From assembly GCF_025452195.1 (NCBI RefSeq), contig NZ_CP104973.1, positions 372,001 to 436,000 of the forward strand: DNA of 64,000 nucleotides, given 5' to 3'. The stretch comes from Phyllobacterium zundukense. GTDB taxonomy: Bacteria > Pseudomonadota > Alphaproteobacteria > Rhizobiales > Rhizobiaceae. Positions within the stretch are counted from its first letter, which is position 1, and each line of letters begins with the position of its first letter. The notes beneath the pieces were generated by a model, which saw nothing but the letters and a program-made list of their open reading frames with translations, made no database searches and was not told where the DNA came from. The position numbers were made by a program, and so were the translations under genes. Below are positions 36,465 to 45,489 of the stretch, piece after piece.

Positions 36465-37418
36465 ATGGGTTTGGGGTTCGCATTGGGTATTTACCTGCCT
36501 ATCGCCGAGATTTCGGTCAATGTCTTCGTGCTCTTTTTTATGGGCGCGGCGGTAGGGTTTTTGTCGGGTATGTTTGGTGTTGGCGGCGGATTCTTGATAA
36601 CGCCGCTTCTCATCTTTTATAATATTCCACCGGCGGTTGCGGTCGCCACGGGCGCAAATCAGGTCATTGCTTCGTCGTTCAGCGGTGCTCTTACTCATTT
36701 CAAGCGTGGCACACTCGACGTCAAGCTAGGTTCGTTGCTGGTTGTAGGCGGCATCGCCGGTGCTGCCGTCGGTATTTATGTCTTTGTTCTGTTGCGCGAA
36801 CTCGGCCAGCTCGATCTCATAGTGTCGCTTCTCTACGTCGTCTTTCTCAGCACTGTTGGCGGCCTGATGTTGTATGAGAGCCTTCAGGCCATGCGAAGGA
36901 CGAGAGCTGGCCAGCTCTCCAATCTGAAGAAGCCGGGCCAGCACAATTGGGTACACCGGCTGCCCTTCAAGATGCGGTTCCGCGCCTCGAAGATCTATGT
37001 GAGTATCATCCCGGTTTTGGTGCTCGGCGGAGCCATAGGGTTTCTCTCGTCGATCATGGGTGTCGGCGGTGGCTTTATCATGGTTCCCGCGATGATCTAC
37101 CTTCTGAAGGTGCCGACAAACGTGGTGATTGGTACGTCCCTCTACCAGATCGTTTTCGTCACAGCCTTCACCACCGTCATGCAGGCAACGACCAATCAAT
37201 CAGTCGATATAGTACTGGCGATGCTTTTGATGACAGGAGGGGTGATCGGCGCCCAGTATGGCGCTCGCATCGGTCAGAAATTGCGCGGCGAACAATTGCG
37301 TGCGCTGCTTGCCATGCTCGTTCTGGCCGTTGGTCTACGCCTCGCGATCGAACTCTTTGTGACACCCGATGACGTTTATTCGATCAGCATTGCGCTGGCC
37401 ACAAGGGTGGTGCCATGA
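36465..37418 (+). CDS. Sulfite exporter TauE/SafE (TSUP) family permease
   Basis: A 317-residue membrane protein with eight or so helices and the two repeated TSUP signatures, GMFGVGGGFLITPLLIFYNIPP near the front and IMGVGGGFIMVPAMIYLLKVP in the second half. It probably exports an anion such as sulfite or another sulfur compound. The start MGLGFALGIYLPIAEISVN suits the family, though no ribosome binding site is seen and a palindrome occupies that place. It overlaps the next gene by four bases (ATGA), forming a two-gene unit. Confidence 0.88.
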   Translation: MGLGFALGIYLPIAEISVNVFVLFFMGAAVGFLSGMFGVGGGFLITPLLIFYNIPPAVAVATGANQVIASSFSGALTHFKRGTLDVKLGSLLVVGGIAGAAVGIYVFVLLRELGQLDLIVSLLYVVFLSTVGGLMLYESLQAMRRTRAGQLSNLKKPGQHNWVHRLPFKMRFRASKIYVSIIPVLVLGGAIGFLSSIMGVGGGFIMVPAMIYLLKVPTNVVIGTSLYQIVFVTAFTTVMQATTNQSVDIVLAMLLMTGGVIGAQYGARIGQKLRGEQLRALLAMLVLAVGLRLAIELFVTPDDVYSISIALATRVVP

Positions 37419-38209
37419 ACGCGCCGGCCGCCGCCCTAATTCTGTTCATTGCACTCACGGCGGGTCAACACGCTCGCGCACAGCAATTGCCTGGCAATAA
37501 GGAAACCGTTGAAATCGGCCTCTCCACCGATACCATCGCAATCACGTCCGGTTTCCGAGGCACAGACCTGACGGTTTTCGGCGCGCTCGACAATGCCGAC
37601 CCGCTGATCCAGCGGCAAGGCCGTTATGACATCGTCGTCGTTCTGGAAGGTCCTGAGCGGGATTTCGTCGTGCGACGCAAGGACAGATTTTTTGGCATTT
37701 GGGTCAATGCGGAATCCGTGTCATTCCAACACATTCCGGCGTCCTATTCCCTCGCATCAACCCGCAATCTCCAGGATATAGCAACGCCGAAAATATTCGG
37801 CCAGCTTAGCCTGGGGGTCAACAATATTTACTACGAGCCAATGCCTGATAGTTTCGGATCGAGCGGATCCCTCAAGGAGTTCACCAAGGAATTGCCCCGG
37901 CTGAAGCTCAAACAGCGTCTCTACAATCAACGCCCTGGCGACGTGCAGTTCCTGTCATCCACGTTGTTCCGTGCAACCCTCTCGTTGCCCGCAAACGTAC
38001 CTGTAGGCAAACATGTTGCGCGCGCATATCTGTTTCGCAATGGTGAATTTTTGCGTGAAAGCTCGACGAGCCTCAACATTGTCAAAGCGGGTCTCGAGTT
38101 CCGGATCTACCGCGCCGCCAACCAATACAGCCTGCTTTACGGTCTTTTCGCCGTGTTCCTTGCCGTTGTGACCGGTTGGATGGGACGGCTGGTTTTCCGC
38201 AAAGATTAG
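37415..38209 (+). CDS. TIGR02186-type membrane-anchored periplasmic protein
   Basis: A 264-residue protein with an N-terminal signal (to about residue 22, ARAQ), a beta-rich periplasmic body containing EIGLSTDTIAITSGFRGTDLTVFGAL and ISVQFLSSTLFRATLSLP-like strands, and one C-terminal membrane helix (about 240-260) with a short cytoplasmic tail. This is the conserved-unknown TIGR02186 family, regularly encoded with TSUP permeases in alphaproteobacteria, as here with translational overlap. It may assist or sense for the exporter; no activity is known. Confidence 0.85.
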   Translation: MNAPAAALILFIALTAGQHARAQQLPGNKETVEIGLSTDTIAITSGFRGTDLTVFGALDNADPLIQRQGRYDIVVVLEGPERDFVVRRKDRFFGIWVNAESVSFQHIPASYSLASTRNLQDIATPKIFGQLSLGVNNIYYEPMPDSFGSSGSLKEFTKELPRLKLKQRLYNQRPGDVQFLSSTLFRATLSLPANVPVGKHVARAYLFRNGEFLRESSTSLNIVKAGLEFRIYRAANQYSLLYGLFAVFLAVVTGWMGRLVFRKD

Positions 38210-39121
38210 TCAGACACGTTTCGCTACGACAATGAGCCCTTGCAGGGATTCGCCCCGGTCAAGGCGGATGGTTTCCCGCTGCAAACTTATTAAGGTCATG
38301 GAATTCTCGGCCAACACCCGCCGGACGTAGTTTTCGGAATGGGTGAAACGTAGCGATGGCTGCAGGATCAAATCGACGTCGCTCGAATGGTTCTCAACGG
38401 AAAATGCCAACAACCCGTCCGGGGCTAAGGCGCTGGCGATATTGTTGAAGGCACGGTGAAGATCACCGACGTAGACGAAGACATCTGCCGCAATGACGAG
38501 ATCGGCGCTTTGGGCAGGTGTATCGAGTTCGTTGACATCGCCCTTGATAAGAGTGTCATAGACCCGTTTTTCGGCAGCCTTTTGCAGCATGGCTTCGGAT
38601 AGGTCAACGCCGCCCAGTTCATCGGCATCGGCGCGGAAATACGGACCCATGAGGCCGGTACCGCAGCCAAGATCGAGCACGGAGCGGAAGCGCCGTTTCG
38701 GGACAGCCACCTTGATGGCGTTCGCCAGCAATTCGGGGACGCGATACTCCAGCCTCTCCAAAAGCGCTGCTTCAAAGGTTGGCGCATAAGCGTCAAATAG
38801 GGTTTCGACATAGGCTGTCGGCGGCGTTTCCGGTACGGCAGCGTGGCCGGTTGCTGCTAGCTTCAATCCCGCGCCAAAGCGATCGTCGGGATCGAGCTGC
38901 AGTAATTTGCGCCAAGCTTCGGCCGCTGTATCACGTTGCCCCGCCGCCTCATGCATCTCGCCAAGGCGAAATAGGCCGGCAGTCCAATTGGGGGTTATCT
39001 CCAACGCTTGCCGCATGAGATCTGCGGCTGCGCCATGGTCACCGGTTTCGAACAGCATGTCGGCATAGGAGGCACGGCGGTCGGCAATCAGATCGCCAGA
39101 ATATAGGAACGCGCGCTCCAT
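38210..39121 (-). CDS. TPR-containing class I methyltransferase
   Basis: A 303-residue protein with an N-terminal TPR-like region (ADMLFETGDHGAAADLMRQALEITPNW and a second repeat, residues 18-85) and a SAM-dependent methyltransferase domain. Motif I is VLDLGCGTGLMGPYF (about 148-162), motif II ends GVDLSEAML, and ADLVIAADVFVYVGDL follows. The substrate is unknown; the TPR part suggests a protein target. The gene is three bases downstream of the single-span membrane protein gene in the same direction. Confidence 0.85.
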   Translation of the reverse strand: MERAFLYSGDLIADRRASYADMLFETGDHGAAADLMRQALEITPNWTAGLFRLGEMHEAAGQRDTAAEAWRKLLQLDPDDRFGAGLKLAATGHAAVPETPPTAYVETLFDAYAPTFEAALLERLEYRVPELLANAIKVAVPKRRFRSVLDLGCGTGLMGPYFRADADELGGVDLSEAMLQKAAEKRVYDTLIKGDVNELDTPAQSADLVIAADVFVYVGDLHRAFNNIASALAPDGLLAFSVENHSSDVDLILQPSLRFTHSENYVRRVLAENSMTLISLQRETIRLDRGESLQGLIVVAKRV

Positions 39122-39124
39122 CTT

Positions 39125-40237
39125 CTAATTCGCGACCTGGACACGAATCGAGATGATATCAACCGACTTTCCCGCCTGGGTTATATCCGAATTGATCTTT
39201 ATCGCGCCGCCCGCAGCCGGCTTCTTGTCCGCCGGAAATTCCTTCTGCACCAGATACTCGCTGCTCGCATCGGAAACATCGAAACGCTTGCGTCCGCAAT
39301 CACCCAGAGCCCCGAAGTCGCAGCTCACGGCCATTTGCGTCCTCACGCCATCCTCGCTCTTGGCTACGATATCGAACACCGTGTTTTTACCGGCGAGCTG
39401 TTCGAGAACGCCTTGGCCGACCTGGAAACTAACTTCATCGGCTTCACCGGGTGATTGGATACGCAGATACTTCTCCACCTGGTCGCCACCAATTGTGGCG
39501 GTTGCCCGTCCGGTGACAGATACCTGCGTTGTGTCGGACGGATCAAAAATCGTAATCCAGTTACCCTCAGGCGACAACTCGCCTTCCTTCAATGGTTCAT
39601 GGCTACCGCTTACGGCCGGATTGCTGGTGCTTGGCGGGATACTTGACGGCTTTAGATTGATGATCCCGGAAGCAACAAACCAGAGCAGACCGAGTGCTAC
39701 GGCCAAGATGGCGAGAATTATAACAAACTTGATCAGGCCGTTCGCTTTCTTGCGTTCCCTGTTTCGCTTTAGCCGTCGGCGCATACGGTCCGGGCGATAG
39801 TTCTCGGCGGCAACAGGTCCATCCGATGTCAGTTCCGGAGCGTCAAGTTCAGATTCCGCTCCAACATCGATCGTTGGCTCTATCCTTGTCGCGGATTGCG
39901 ACAGCACCGGTTCGCGCCTTTCAACAACAGGAGCCGGTACCGGGAGCGTTATCGAACCACTTGTCTGAACTTCTTTTTCGATCCTGGTAATTGAATCTTT
40001 TAATCGTTCGCGGCGTTCGTCCCGTTGCTCATCGTCCAACGCCCCGTTTGCCGCAAGCGAACGCTCATGCGCTCCCCAAGCGGATTCGTAAACCTTCTGC
40101 CGAATCGCAGGGTTCCCGACGTCGGCCTTGGCCAATGCTTTCCTGATCGCTTGCTCGATCGCTTCCAACTCGACGATTATCCCTTCGATACGGTTCGCAT
40201 GATTGGCTAGGCATAACGCATCTTGCTGCTTATTCAA
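39125..40237 (-). CDS. Single-span membrane protein of unknown function
   Basis: A 370-residue protein I do not recognise. Residues 1-90 are charged and helical; 91-150 are Pro/Ser-rich; a basic stretch (RMRRRLKRNRERKKANG, 151-167) precedes one membrane helix (169-192); the remaining 175 residues form a likely periplasmic beta-rich domain with two Cys in DFGALGDCGRK. The orientation is cytoplasm-in by the positive-inside rule. The start is TTG at 40237 because no ATG is available in frame; it needs checking. It probably shares a transcript with the methyltransferase gene that follows. Confidence 0.7.
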   Translation of the reverse strand: MNKQQDALCLANHANRIEGIIVELEAIEQAIRKALAKADVGNPAIRQKVYESAWGAHERSLAANGALDDEQRDERRERLKDSITRIEKEVQTSGSITLPVPAPVVERREPVLSQSATRIEPTIDVGAESELDAPELTSDGPVAAENYRPDRMRRRLKRNRERKKANGLIKFVIILAILAVALGLLWFVASGIINLKPSSIPPSTSNPAVSGSHEPLKEGELSPEGNWITIFDPSDTTQVSVTGRATATIGGDQVEKYLRIQSPGEADEVSFQVGQGVLEQLAGKNTVFDIVAKSEDGVRTQMAVSCDFGALGDCGRKRFDVSDASSEYLVQKEFPADKKPAAGGAIKINSDITQAGKSVDIISIRVQVAN

Positions 40238-40365
40238 GGCTCTCGCGGCGCAATGATGGCCGTTTCGAATTATGACCGCTATTGTTCAACACGCTGCAGC
40301 GTCGCTCGATCATAGATCGCTTACGTTTCGCTTGCCCCCGATGCGTCCGGTCTGGTAAAACAACT

Positions 40366-40389
40366 TACGTTTACGCTAACGTCAAAATT
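40366..40389. promoter_or_regulatory. Near-copy of the fad palindrome before the nitronate monooxygenase gene
   Basis: These 24 bases match the fad operon site (32608-32631) at 20 positions, including the run AACGTCAAAATT at the right end. The right half-site is intact and the left is degenerate. It ends about 11 bases before the gene start. Sharing this unusual motif predicts a common regulator for fatty acid oxidation and this gene. Confidence 0.6.
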
Positions 40390-40400
40390 TGGAGATGGAC

Positions 40401-41363
40401 ATGGCCTTGCCGGATATTTTGAAGTCGAAGTTGCGAATTCCGGTCGTTGGTGCTCCCCTGTTCATTGTTTCTCATCCGGTGTTGGTGCTAGCACAGTGCA
40501 CGGCGGGAATTGTCGGCTCTTTTCCTGCTTTGAACGCACGCCCGGCAGAACAGCTTGATGAGTGGCTCGCAGAAATAACGGAAGGCCTCCGCAACCATGA
40601 CGAGAAAAGCCCGGATTGTCCGGCTGCGCCCTTTGCCGTGAATCAAATTGTGCACCGTTCAAATAAGCGGCTCGAACATGATTTGATGATGTGTGTAAAA
40701 TACAAAGTTCCCATCGTTATCTCGTCGTTGGGCGCCGTTCCGGAGGTGAACGAGGCAATACACTCGTATGGTGGTATTGTCCTTCATGACATCATCAACA
40801 ACCGCCACGCGAATTCAGCTATTCGCAAAGGCGCGGACGGGTTGATAGCGGTCGCGGCAGGTGCGGGCGGCCATGCGGGACTGCTCTCGCCTTTCGCGCT
40901 TGTCCAGGAAATCCGTGAGTGGTTCGATGGGCCTTTGCTGCTGTCGGGTGCCATCGCGACGGGCCGCGCGATTCTGGCGGCGCAGGCCATGGGTGCCGAC
41001 CTCGCCTATATCGGCTCGCCCTTCATCTCCACCACAGAAGCGCGCGCTGGCGATGACTACAAAAAGATGATCGTCGACTCCAATTCTTCCGATATCGTCT
41101 ATTCAAATTACTTTACCGGGATCCACGGAAATTATCTGAAGCCATCGATAGCCAAGGCCGGAATGGACCCTGATCATTTGCCAGAGGCTGACCCGTCAAA
41201 AATGGACTTCGAAGCAGCGACGACCGGTGCCAAGGCCTGGAAAGATATATGGGGCTGCGGTCAAGGCATTGCGGCCGTTAAAGAAATCGCTCCCGCAAGC
41301 AACCTCGTTGCCCGCCTTGAACAGGAGTATCACGCGGCGAAGGCGGCGCTTTGCGCCGCGTAA
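40401..41363 (+). CDS. Nitronate monooxygenase family flavoprotein
   Basis: A 320-residue TIM-barrel flavoprotein of the 2-nitropropane dioxygenase/nitronate monooxygenase family. Features are VVGAPLFIVSHPVLVLAQCTAGIVGSFPAL at the start, then VISSLGAVPEVNEAIHSYGGIVLHDI, the phosphate-binding GADGLIAVAAGAGGHAG (around residues 150-166), and LLLSGAIATGRAILAAQAMGADLAYIGSPF. It probably uses FMN. The ATG at 40401 has GGAG six bases upstream; an in-frame ATG at 40395 is too close. Members sometimes act in lipid or toxic nitronate metabolism; the shared upstream motif with the fad operon favours a lipid-related job. Confidence 0.87.
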   Translation: MALPDILKSKLRIPVVGAPLFIVSHPVLVLAQCTAGIVGSFPALNARPAEQLDEWLAEITEGLRNHDEKSPDCPAAPFAVNQIVHRSNKRLEHDLMMCVKYKVPIVISSLGAVPEVNEAIHSYGGIVLHDIINNRHANSAIRKGADGLIAVAAGAGGHAGLLSPFALVQEIREWFDGPLLLSGAIATGRAILAAQAMGADLAYIGSPFISTTEARAGDDYKKMIVDSNSSDIVYSNYFTGIHGNYLKPSIAKAGMDPDHLPEADPSKMDFEAATTGAKAWKDIWGCGQGIAAVKEIAPASNLVARLEQEYHAAKAALCAA

Positions 41364-41395
41364 TGGCACTCTCGCTGCACCGAGAAACGTCTGTC

Positions 41396-42205
41396 TCACA
41401 TCGGTCTGTTGGCGATCTCGGCAACAGCGCGTTTTGCCATGACTTTGACCAGATTGGCGCGATAGTCGGCAGAGGCATGCATGTCGGAAAGGAGGGCGTC
41501 CGAATCTACGGCGATGCTATCCAGCGCTGAAGGATTAAAGTTTCCGGCAAGTGCTGTCTCCGCATCCTTGAGACGAAAAACGCCGCCCTCGCCCGCGCCG
41601 GTTACCGCAACACGGATATTGTCACCCGATTTGGCAACGAAAACACCCGCCATTGCATAGAGCGAGGCCGGATTTGGGAATTTTTTGTAGGCGGCTCTGT
41701 CCGGCGCAACGAATTCGACGGCCACAATAATCTCGTTTGACTCAAGCGCTGTTTCGAAAAGGCCGATAAAAAAGTCCGACGCGAGCAAAGAGCGTTGGCT
41801 GGTGATTACCGTAGCATCAAGCGCCACTAGCGCCGAGGGGTAGTCGGCGGCCGGATCGTTGTTGGCGATCGACCCTCCAATCGTCCCCATGTTTCGCACC
41901 TGGGGATCACCAATATGGCCAGCAAGACTAGTGATGGCTGGACAAATCTTTGCGAGTTCCTCATTGGTCGAAACATCGTAATGCGTCGTGACCGCACCAA
42001 TCCGCACCGTGCGGCCATCGACCGTGATACCTTTCAGCGCTTCGATTCTCCTGAGATCTATAAGATCGCTCGGTGATGCCAGACGCTGCTTCATGGTCGG
42101 AATCAGGGTCATTCCACCAGCCAGGAATTTGCCGTCTTCGGCTTCACCCATCAGTCTTGCAGCCTCTTCAACTGAAGCAGCGCGATGATACTGTGTCTCA
42201 TACAT
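41396..42205 (-). CDS. Xanthine dehydrogenase/CO dehydrogenase family FAD-binding subunit (CoxM-like)
   Basis: A 269-residue subunit of a molybdenum hydroxylase. FAD-binding loops are visible as LAGGMTLIP (residues 28-36) and MGTIGGSIANNDPAADYPSAL (about 110-130). It carries electrons from the iron-sulfur subunit to an acceptor. AGGAAAAG precedes the ATG. It is third in the minus-strand order small-large-medium subunit. The substrate cannot be read from this subunit. Confidence 0.9.
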   Translation of the reverse strand: MYETQYHRAASVEEAARLMGEAEDGKFLAGGMTLIPTMKQRLASPSDLIDLRRIEALKGITVDGRTVRIGAVTTHYDVSTNEELAKICPAITSLAGHIGDPQVRNMGTIGGSIANNDPAADYPSALVALDATVITSQRSLLASDFFIGLFETALESNEIIVAVEFVAPDRAAYKKFPNPASLYAMAGVFVAKSGDNIRVAVTGAGEGGVFRLKDAETALAGNFNPSALDSIAVDSDALLSDMHASADYRANLVKVMAKRAVAEIANRPM

Positions 42206-42217
42206 GGTGCTTTTCCT

Positions 42218-44563
42218 TCACTTCGCAGCCTGAATGGCATTCCAAACAGTTTGCGGTGTCGCCGGCATGGTCAGATTGTTGTTGCGGATCGCATCGGTGA
42301 TTGCATTGATGACGGCCGGCGGCGAGCCGATTGCACCTGCTTCTCCGCAACCCTTGATTCCGAGTGGATTGGATGGGCACGGCGTTTCGGTCGTCATAAC
42401 GTCGAAGGACGGCAAATTTTGCGCGCGCGGCATGGTGTAGTCCATGAAGCTGGCAGTCAGCAATTGTCCGGTATCGTCATAATGCGTGCCTTCCAGCAGT
42501 GCTTGGCCGATGCCCTGGGCCAGTCCGCCATGAACCTGCCCTTCGACGATCATCGGGTTGATGATCTTGCCGAAATCGTCTGCGGCGACGAACTGGATGA
42601 TCTCGGTCACGCCTGTTTCGGGATCGACTTCCACTTCGCAGATATGGCAGCCGCCAGGGAATGTGAAGTTGGATGGATCGTAGAATGCACCCTCTTTCAA
42701 TCCAGGCTCCATGCCGGAAGGAAGATTATGGGCGGTATAGGCCGCAAGCGCCACCTGGAACCATGGCAGCGACTTGTCTGTGCCGGCGACCCTGACATCA
42801 CCATCCTTGATCTCGATATCGGCTTCATCTGCTTCGAGGAGATGTGCTGCAATTTTCTTTGCCTTGGCCTCCACCTTGTCCAAAGCCTTGACGACGGCCG
42901 ACATTCCGACCGCGCCGGAACGCGAACCATAGGTCCCCATCCCCATTTGTACCTTGTCAGTATCTCCATGAACGATGGATACGCTGTCGATCGGAACACC
43001 GAAACGCTCGGTGGCCAATTGGGCAAACGTCGTCTCGTGTCCTTGGCCATGAGAATGGGAGCCAGTCAGAATTTCAATCGTGCCAATCGCGTTGACCCTG
43101 ACCTCCGCGCTCTCCCACAATCCCACGCCCGCCCCAAGAGAGCCGACCGCTGCAGAAGGTGCAATGCCGCAGGCTTCGATGTAGCAACTCAATCCGATAC
43201 CGCGCAGTTTGCCTCGCTTGGCGGCCTCTCCACGGCGCTTCTCGAAGCCGGCATAGTCGGCAGCCTTCAGCGCGGCATCCAGGGTAGCGTCGAAATCGCC
43301 CGCGTCATAGTTCATGATTACCGGCGTCTGGTGGGGGAAAACACGGACAAAGTTTTTCCGCCGAAGCTCTGCAGGGGAGACTTTCAATTCGCGCGCTGCG
43401 GTTTCCATGATGCGCTCGAGCACATAACTGGCTTCCGGACGCCCGGCCCCGCGGTAGGCGTCGACCGGCGCCGTGTTGGTATATACAGCTTTCACGTTGG
43501 CGTGGATTGCCGGAATATCATATTGGCCGGAGAGAAGCGTCGCATAGAGATAGGTCGGTACGGAGCTAGAGAATAGCGACATGTAGGCGCCGAGATTGGC
43601 AATTGTCTGCACCTTGAGACCAAGGATCTTGTTGTCCTTGTCAAAGGCAAGTTCCGCATGGGTGATATGGTCGCGACCATGCGCATCGGCCAGAAAACTT
43701 TCGGTCCGGTCGGCTACCCATTTGACTGGAACGCCGGTCTTTTTTGATGCCCAGAGGCAGATGAGTTCTTCAGGATAAATGAAGATTTTTGATCCGAAGC
43801 CGCCGCCAACGTCCGGGGCAATGACGCGCAGCTTGTTTTCCGGCGCGACATTGTAAAACGCGCTTAGCACCAAGCGCGCGACATGGGGATTTTGAGACGT
43901 CGTCCAGCACGTGTAGTGATCTTCTCCAGCGTCGTAGACACCGAGCGTGGCACGCGGTTCGATCGCATTGGGAACAAGGCGGCCATTGACAATATCCATC
44001 TTGGTGACATGAGCAGCGCCTGCGAAAGCATCATTCGTGGCCTTTTCATCCCCGATGTCCCAGTCAAAAATCAGATTGCCGGGCGCTTCGGGATGAAGTT
44101 GCGGGGCACCGTCGGTGAGGGCTTCGGCAGTCTTCACAACGACCGGAAGCTCCTCGTATGACACGTCGACTGACTCTGCGGCGTCGCGTGCCTGCCCCTT
44201 CGTATCAGCAATCACGATAACGACTGCATCGCCCACATAACGCACCGTGTCGGTGGCAAGCGGCGACCAGGCGCCCATCTTCATGGGCGTTCCATCTTTG
44301 GAATGGATCATCCAGCCGCAGATGAGATTGCCGATCCCATCCGCTTTCAACTCCGCGCCGGTCAAAACGCCAATGACACCAGGCATCTTCTTGGCCGTTT
44401 CAACATCGATCCCGGTGATTTTCGCGTGAGCATGGGGGCTGCGCACGAAGGCAGCATGCTTCATGCCCGGTACGGACATATCGTCTGTATAGCGGCCCTT
44501 GCCAGTAATAAATCTTTTGTCTTCCTTGCGGAGAACTCGTGCTCCAATACCTTCAACACCCAT
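42218..44563 (-). CDS. Molybdenum hydroxylase large subunit (CoxL-like, form II)
   Basis: A 781-residue molybdopterin cytosine dinucleotide-binding subunit. The diagnostic loop is AYRGAGR at residues 369-375, the form II type; true CO dehydrogenases have AYxCSFR with an active Cys, so CO oxidation is unlikely. Other motifs are GGGFGSK (253-259), GQGHETTFAQLA, and the C-terminal GIKGCGEAGAIGSPPAVINA with the catalytic Glu. It hydroxylates an unknown aldehyde, heterocycle or acyl compound. It starts 83 bases after the small subunit gene. Confidence 0.92.
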   Translation of the reverse strand: MGVEGIGARVLRKEDKRFITGKGRYTDDMSVPGMKHAAFVRSPHAHAKITGIDVETAKKMPGVIGVLTGAELKADGIGNLICGWMIHSKDGTPMKMGAWSPLATDTVRYVGDAVVIVIADTKGQARDAAESVDVSYEELPVVVKTAEALTDGAPQLHPEAPGNLIFDWDIGDEKATNDAFAGAAHVTKMDIVNGRLVPNAIEPRATLGVYDAGEDHYTCWTTSQNPHVARLVLSAFYNVAPENKLRVIAPDVGGGFGSKIFIYPEELICLWASKKTGVPVKWVADRTESFLADAHGRDHITHAELAFDKDNKILGLKVQTIANLGAYMSLFSSSVPTYLYATLLSGQYDIPAIHANVKAVYTNTAPVDAYRGAGRPEASYVLERIMETAARELKVSPAELRRKNFVRVFPHQTPVIMNYDAGDFDATLDAALKAADYAGFEKRRGEAAKRGKLRGIGLSCYIEACGIAPSAAVGSLGAGVGLWESAEVRVNAIGTIEILTGSHSHGQGHETTFAQLATERFGVPIDSVSIVHGDTDKVQMGMGTYGSRSGAVGMSAVVKALDKVEAKAKKIAAHLLEADEADIEIKDGDVRVAGTDKSLPWFQVALAAYTAHNLPSGMEPGLKEGAFYDPSNFTFPGGCHICEVEVDPETGVTEIIQFVAADDFGKIINPMIVEGQVHGGLAQGIGQALLEGTHYDDTGQLLTASFMDYTMPRAQNLPSFDVMTTETPCPSNPLGIKGCGEAGAIGSPPAVINAITDAIRNNNLTMPATPQTVWNAIQAAK

Positions 44564-44646
44564 GGCTATGTCTCCCTGTCGCGAGCGCGTTTGCCTGGAA
44601 AAAGTTGACCTTCAAGGCACCGGCTGCGGAACTGAAAATCAAATGA

Positions 44647-45135
44647 TCAGGCAGCCTTGACGGTGCCCTTGCCCATTTTGTCCGATGCGTCGAGAACCGC
44701 CTTGACGATGTTGTGATAGCCAGTACAGCGGCAAATATTGCCTTCGAGCTCATCCCGCACTGTTGTTTCATCGAGCCCGTTTGGGTGTCGCCGTATCATA
44801 TCGACCGAAGTCATAATCATGCCAGGCGTGCAGAACCCGCATTGAAGAGCATGATTTTCCCGAAACGCAACCTGAAGCGGATGCAGTTCTCCACTGGAGC
44901 CAAGGCCCTCGATCGTCGTTATCGTCGAGCCGGAGGCCTGGGCCGCCAGCATTGTGCACGACTTGATCGCCCTGCCATCAACATGAACGACACATGCACC
45001 GCATTGCGAGGTGTCACACCCAACATGAGTCCCAGTTAACCCAAGAGTTTCACGCAGGAAGTGTACAAGCAGTGTGCGGTCTTCGGCCTCGCCTGTGACG
45101 GCACGCCCATTTACGAACAGTTCCACTTTGGCCAT
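44647..45135 (-). CDS. (2Fe-2S) subunit of molybdenum hydroxylase (CoxS-like)
   Basis: A 162-residue protein with two [2Fe-2S] clusters. The plant-ferredoxin-like cluster uses Cys40, Cys45, Cys48 and Cys60 ([10 protein letters not shown], then SC); the second uses Cys99, Cys102, Cys135 and Cys137 (QCGFCTPGM and ICRCTGY). It moves electrons from the molybdenum site to FAD. GGGAGGAACC precedes the ATG. It is first in the operon. No CoxD/XdhC-type maturation factor follows, unlike many cox clusters. Confidence 0.94.
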   Translation of the reverse strand: MAKVELFVNGRAVTGEAEDRTLLVHFLRETLGLTGTHVGCDTSQCGACVVHVDGRAIKSCTMLAAQASGSTITTIEGLGSSGELHPLQVAFRENHALQCGFCTPGMIMTSVDMIRRHPNGLDETTVRDELEGNICRCTGYHNIVKAVLDASDKMGKGTVKAA

Positions 45136-45222
45136 AGGTTCCTCCCAGAACGTTGACGCAGGTGCCTCTTCCGGGCGTCATGTGGTAGAGAGAAGATTAA
45201 CCGCTCTTTCGCACTTGTCTAT

Positions 45223-45294
45223 CGTCAAAATAGAAAAATTCTAATTCGGCGATCATGTGACGATCAAGGGTGATTGGTGACCGGCATTTTGACG
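45223..45294. repeat. Separated inverted half-sites upstream of the molybdenum hydroxylase
   Basis: CGTCAAAAT at 45223-45231 and its exact complement ATTTTGACG at 45286-45294 stand in opposite orientation, 54 bases apart, in the gap between the small subunit gene and tRNA-Thr. The nonamer is the outer half of the fad palindrome. It could mean a weaker member of the same regulon, or chance. Confidence 0.3.
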
Positions 45295-45403
45295 ACACGC
45301 ACGCATCTCTAGGCTTGCATTTGCAGCACAATGAAGGTATCAGGCGCGACATCCGCCGGCACATCAAGATGGCCGCTTTCAAGGATCGGGAAGTTCTTTT
45401 CCT

Positions 45404-45479
45404 GCCGCATTAGCTCAGTTGGTAGAGCACATCATTCGTAATGATGGGGTCAGGTGTTCGAGTCACCTATGCGGCACCA
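45404..45479 (+). tRNA. tRNA-Thr (anticodon CGT)
   Basis: A 76-base cloverleaf: acceptor GCCGCAT/ATGCGGC, D arm TAGCTCAGTTGGTAGAGCA, anticodon stem CATCA/TGATG with loop TTCGTAA, T arm AGGTGTTCGAGTCACCT, and an encoded CCA end. The anticodon CGT reads ACG. Confidence 0.95.
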
Positions 45480-45489
45480 CTTCGCTTAA

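Noticed and set aside
42218..45135. Carbon monoxide dehydrogenase
   Set aside because: The large subunit has AYRGAGR instead of the AYxCSFR active-site loop and no CoxD/E/F genes follow.
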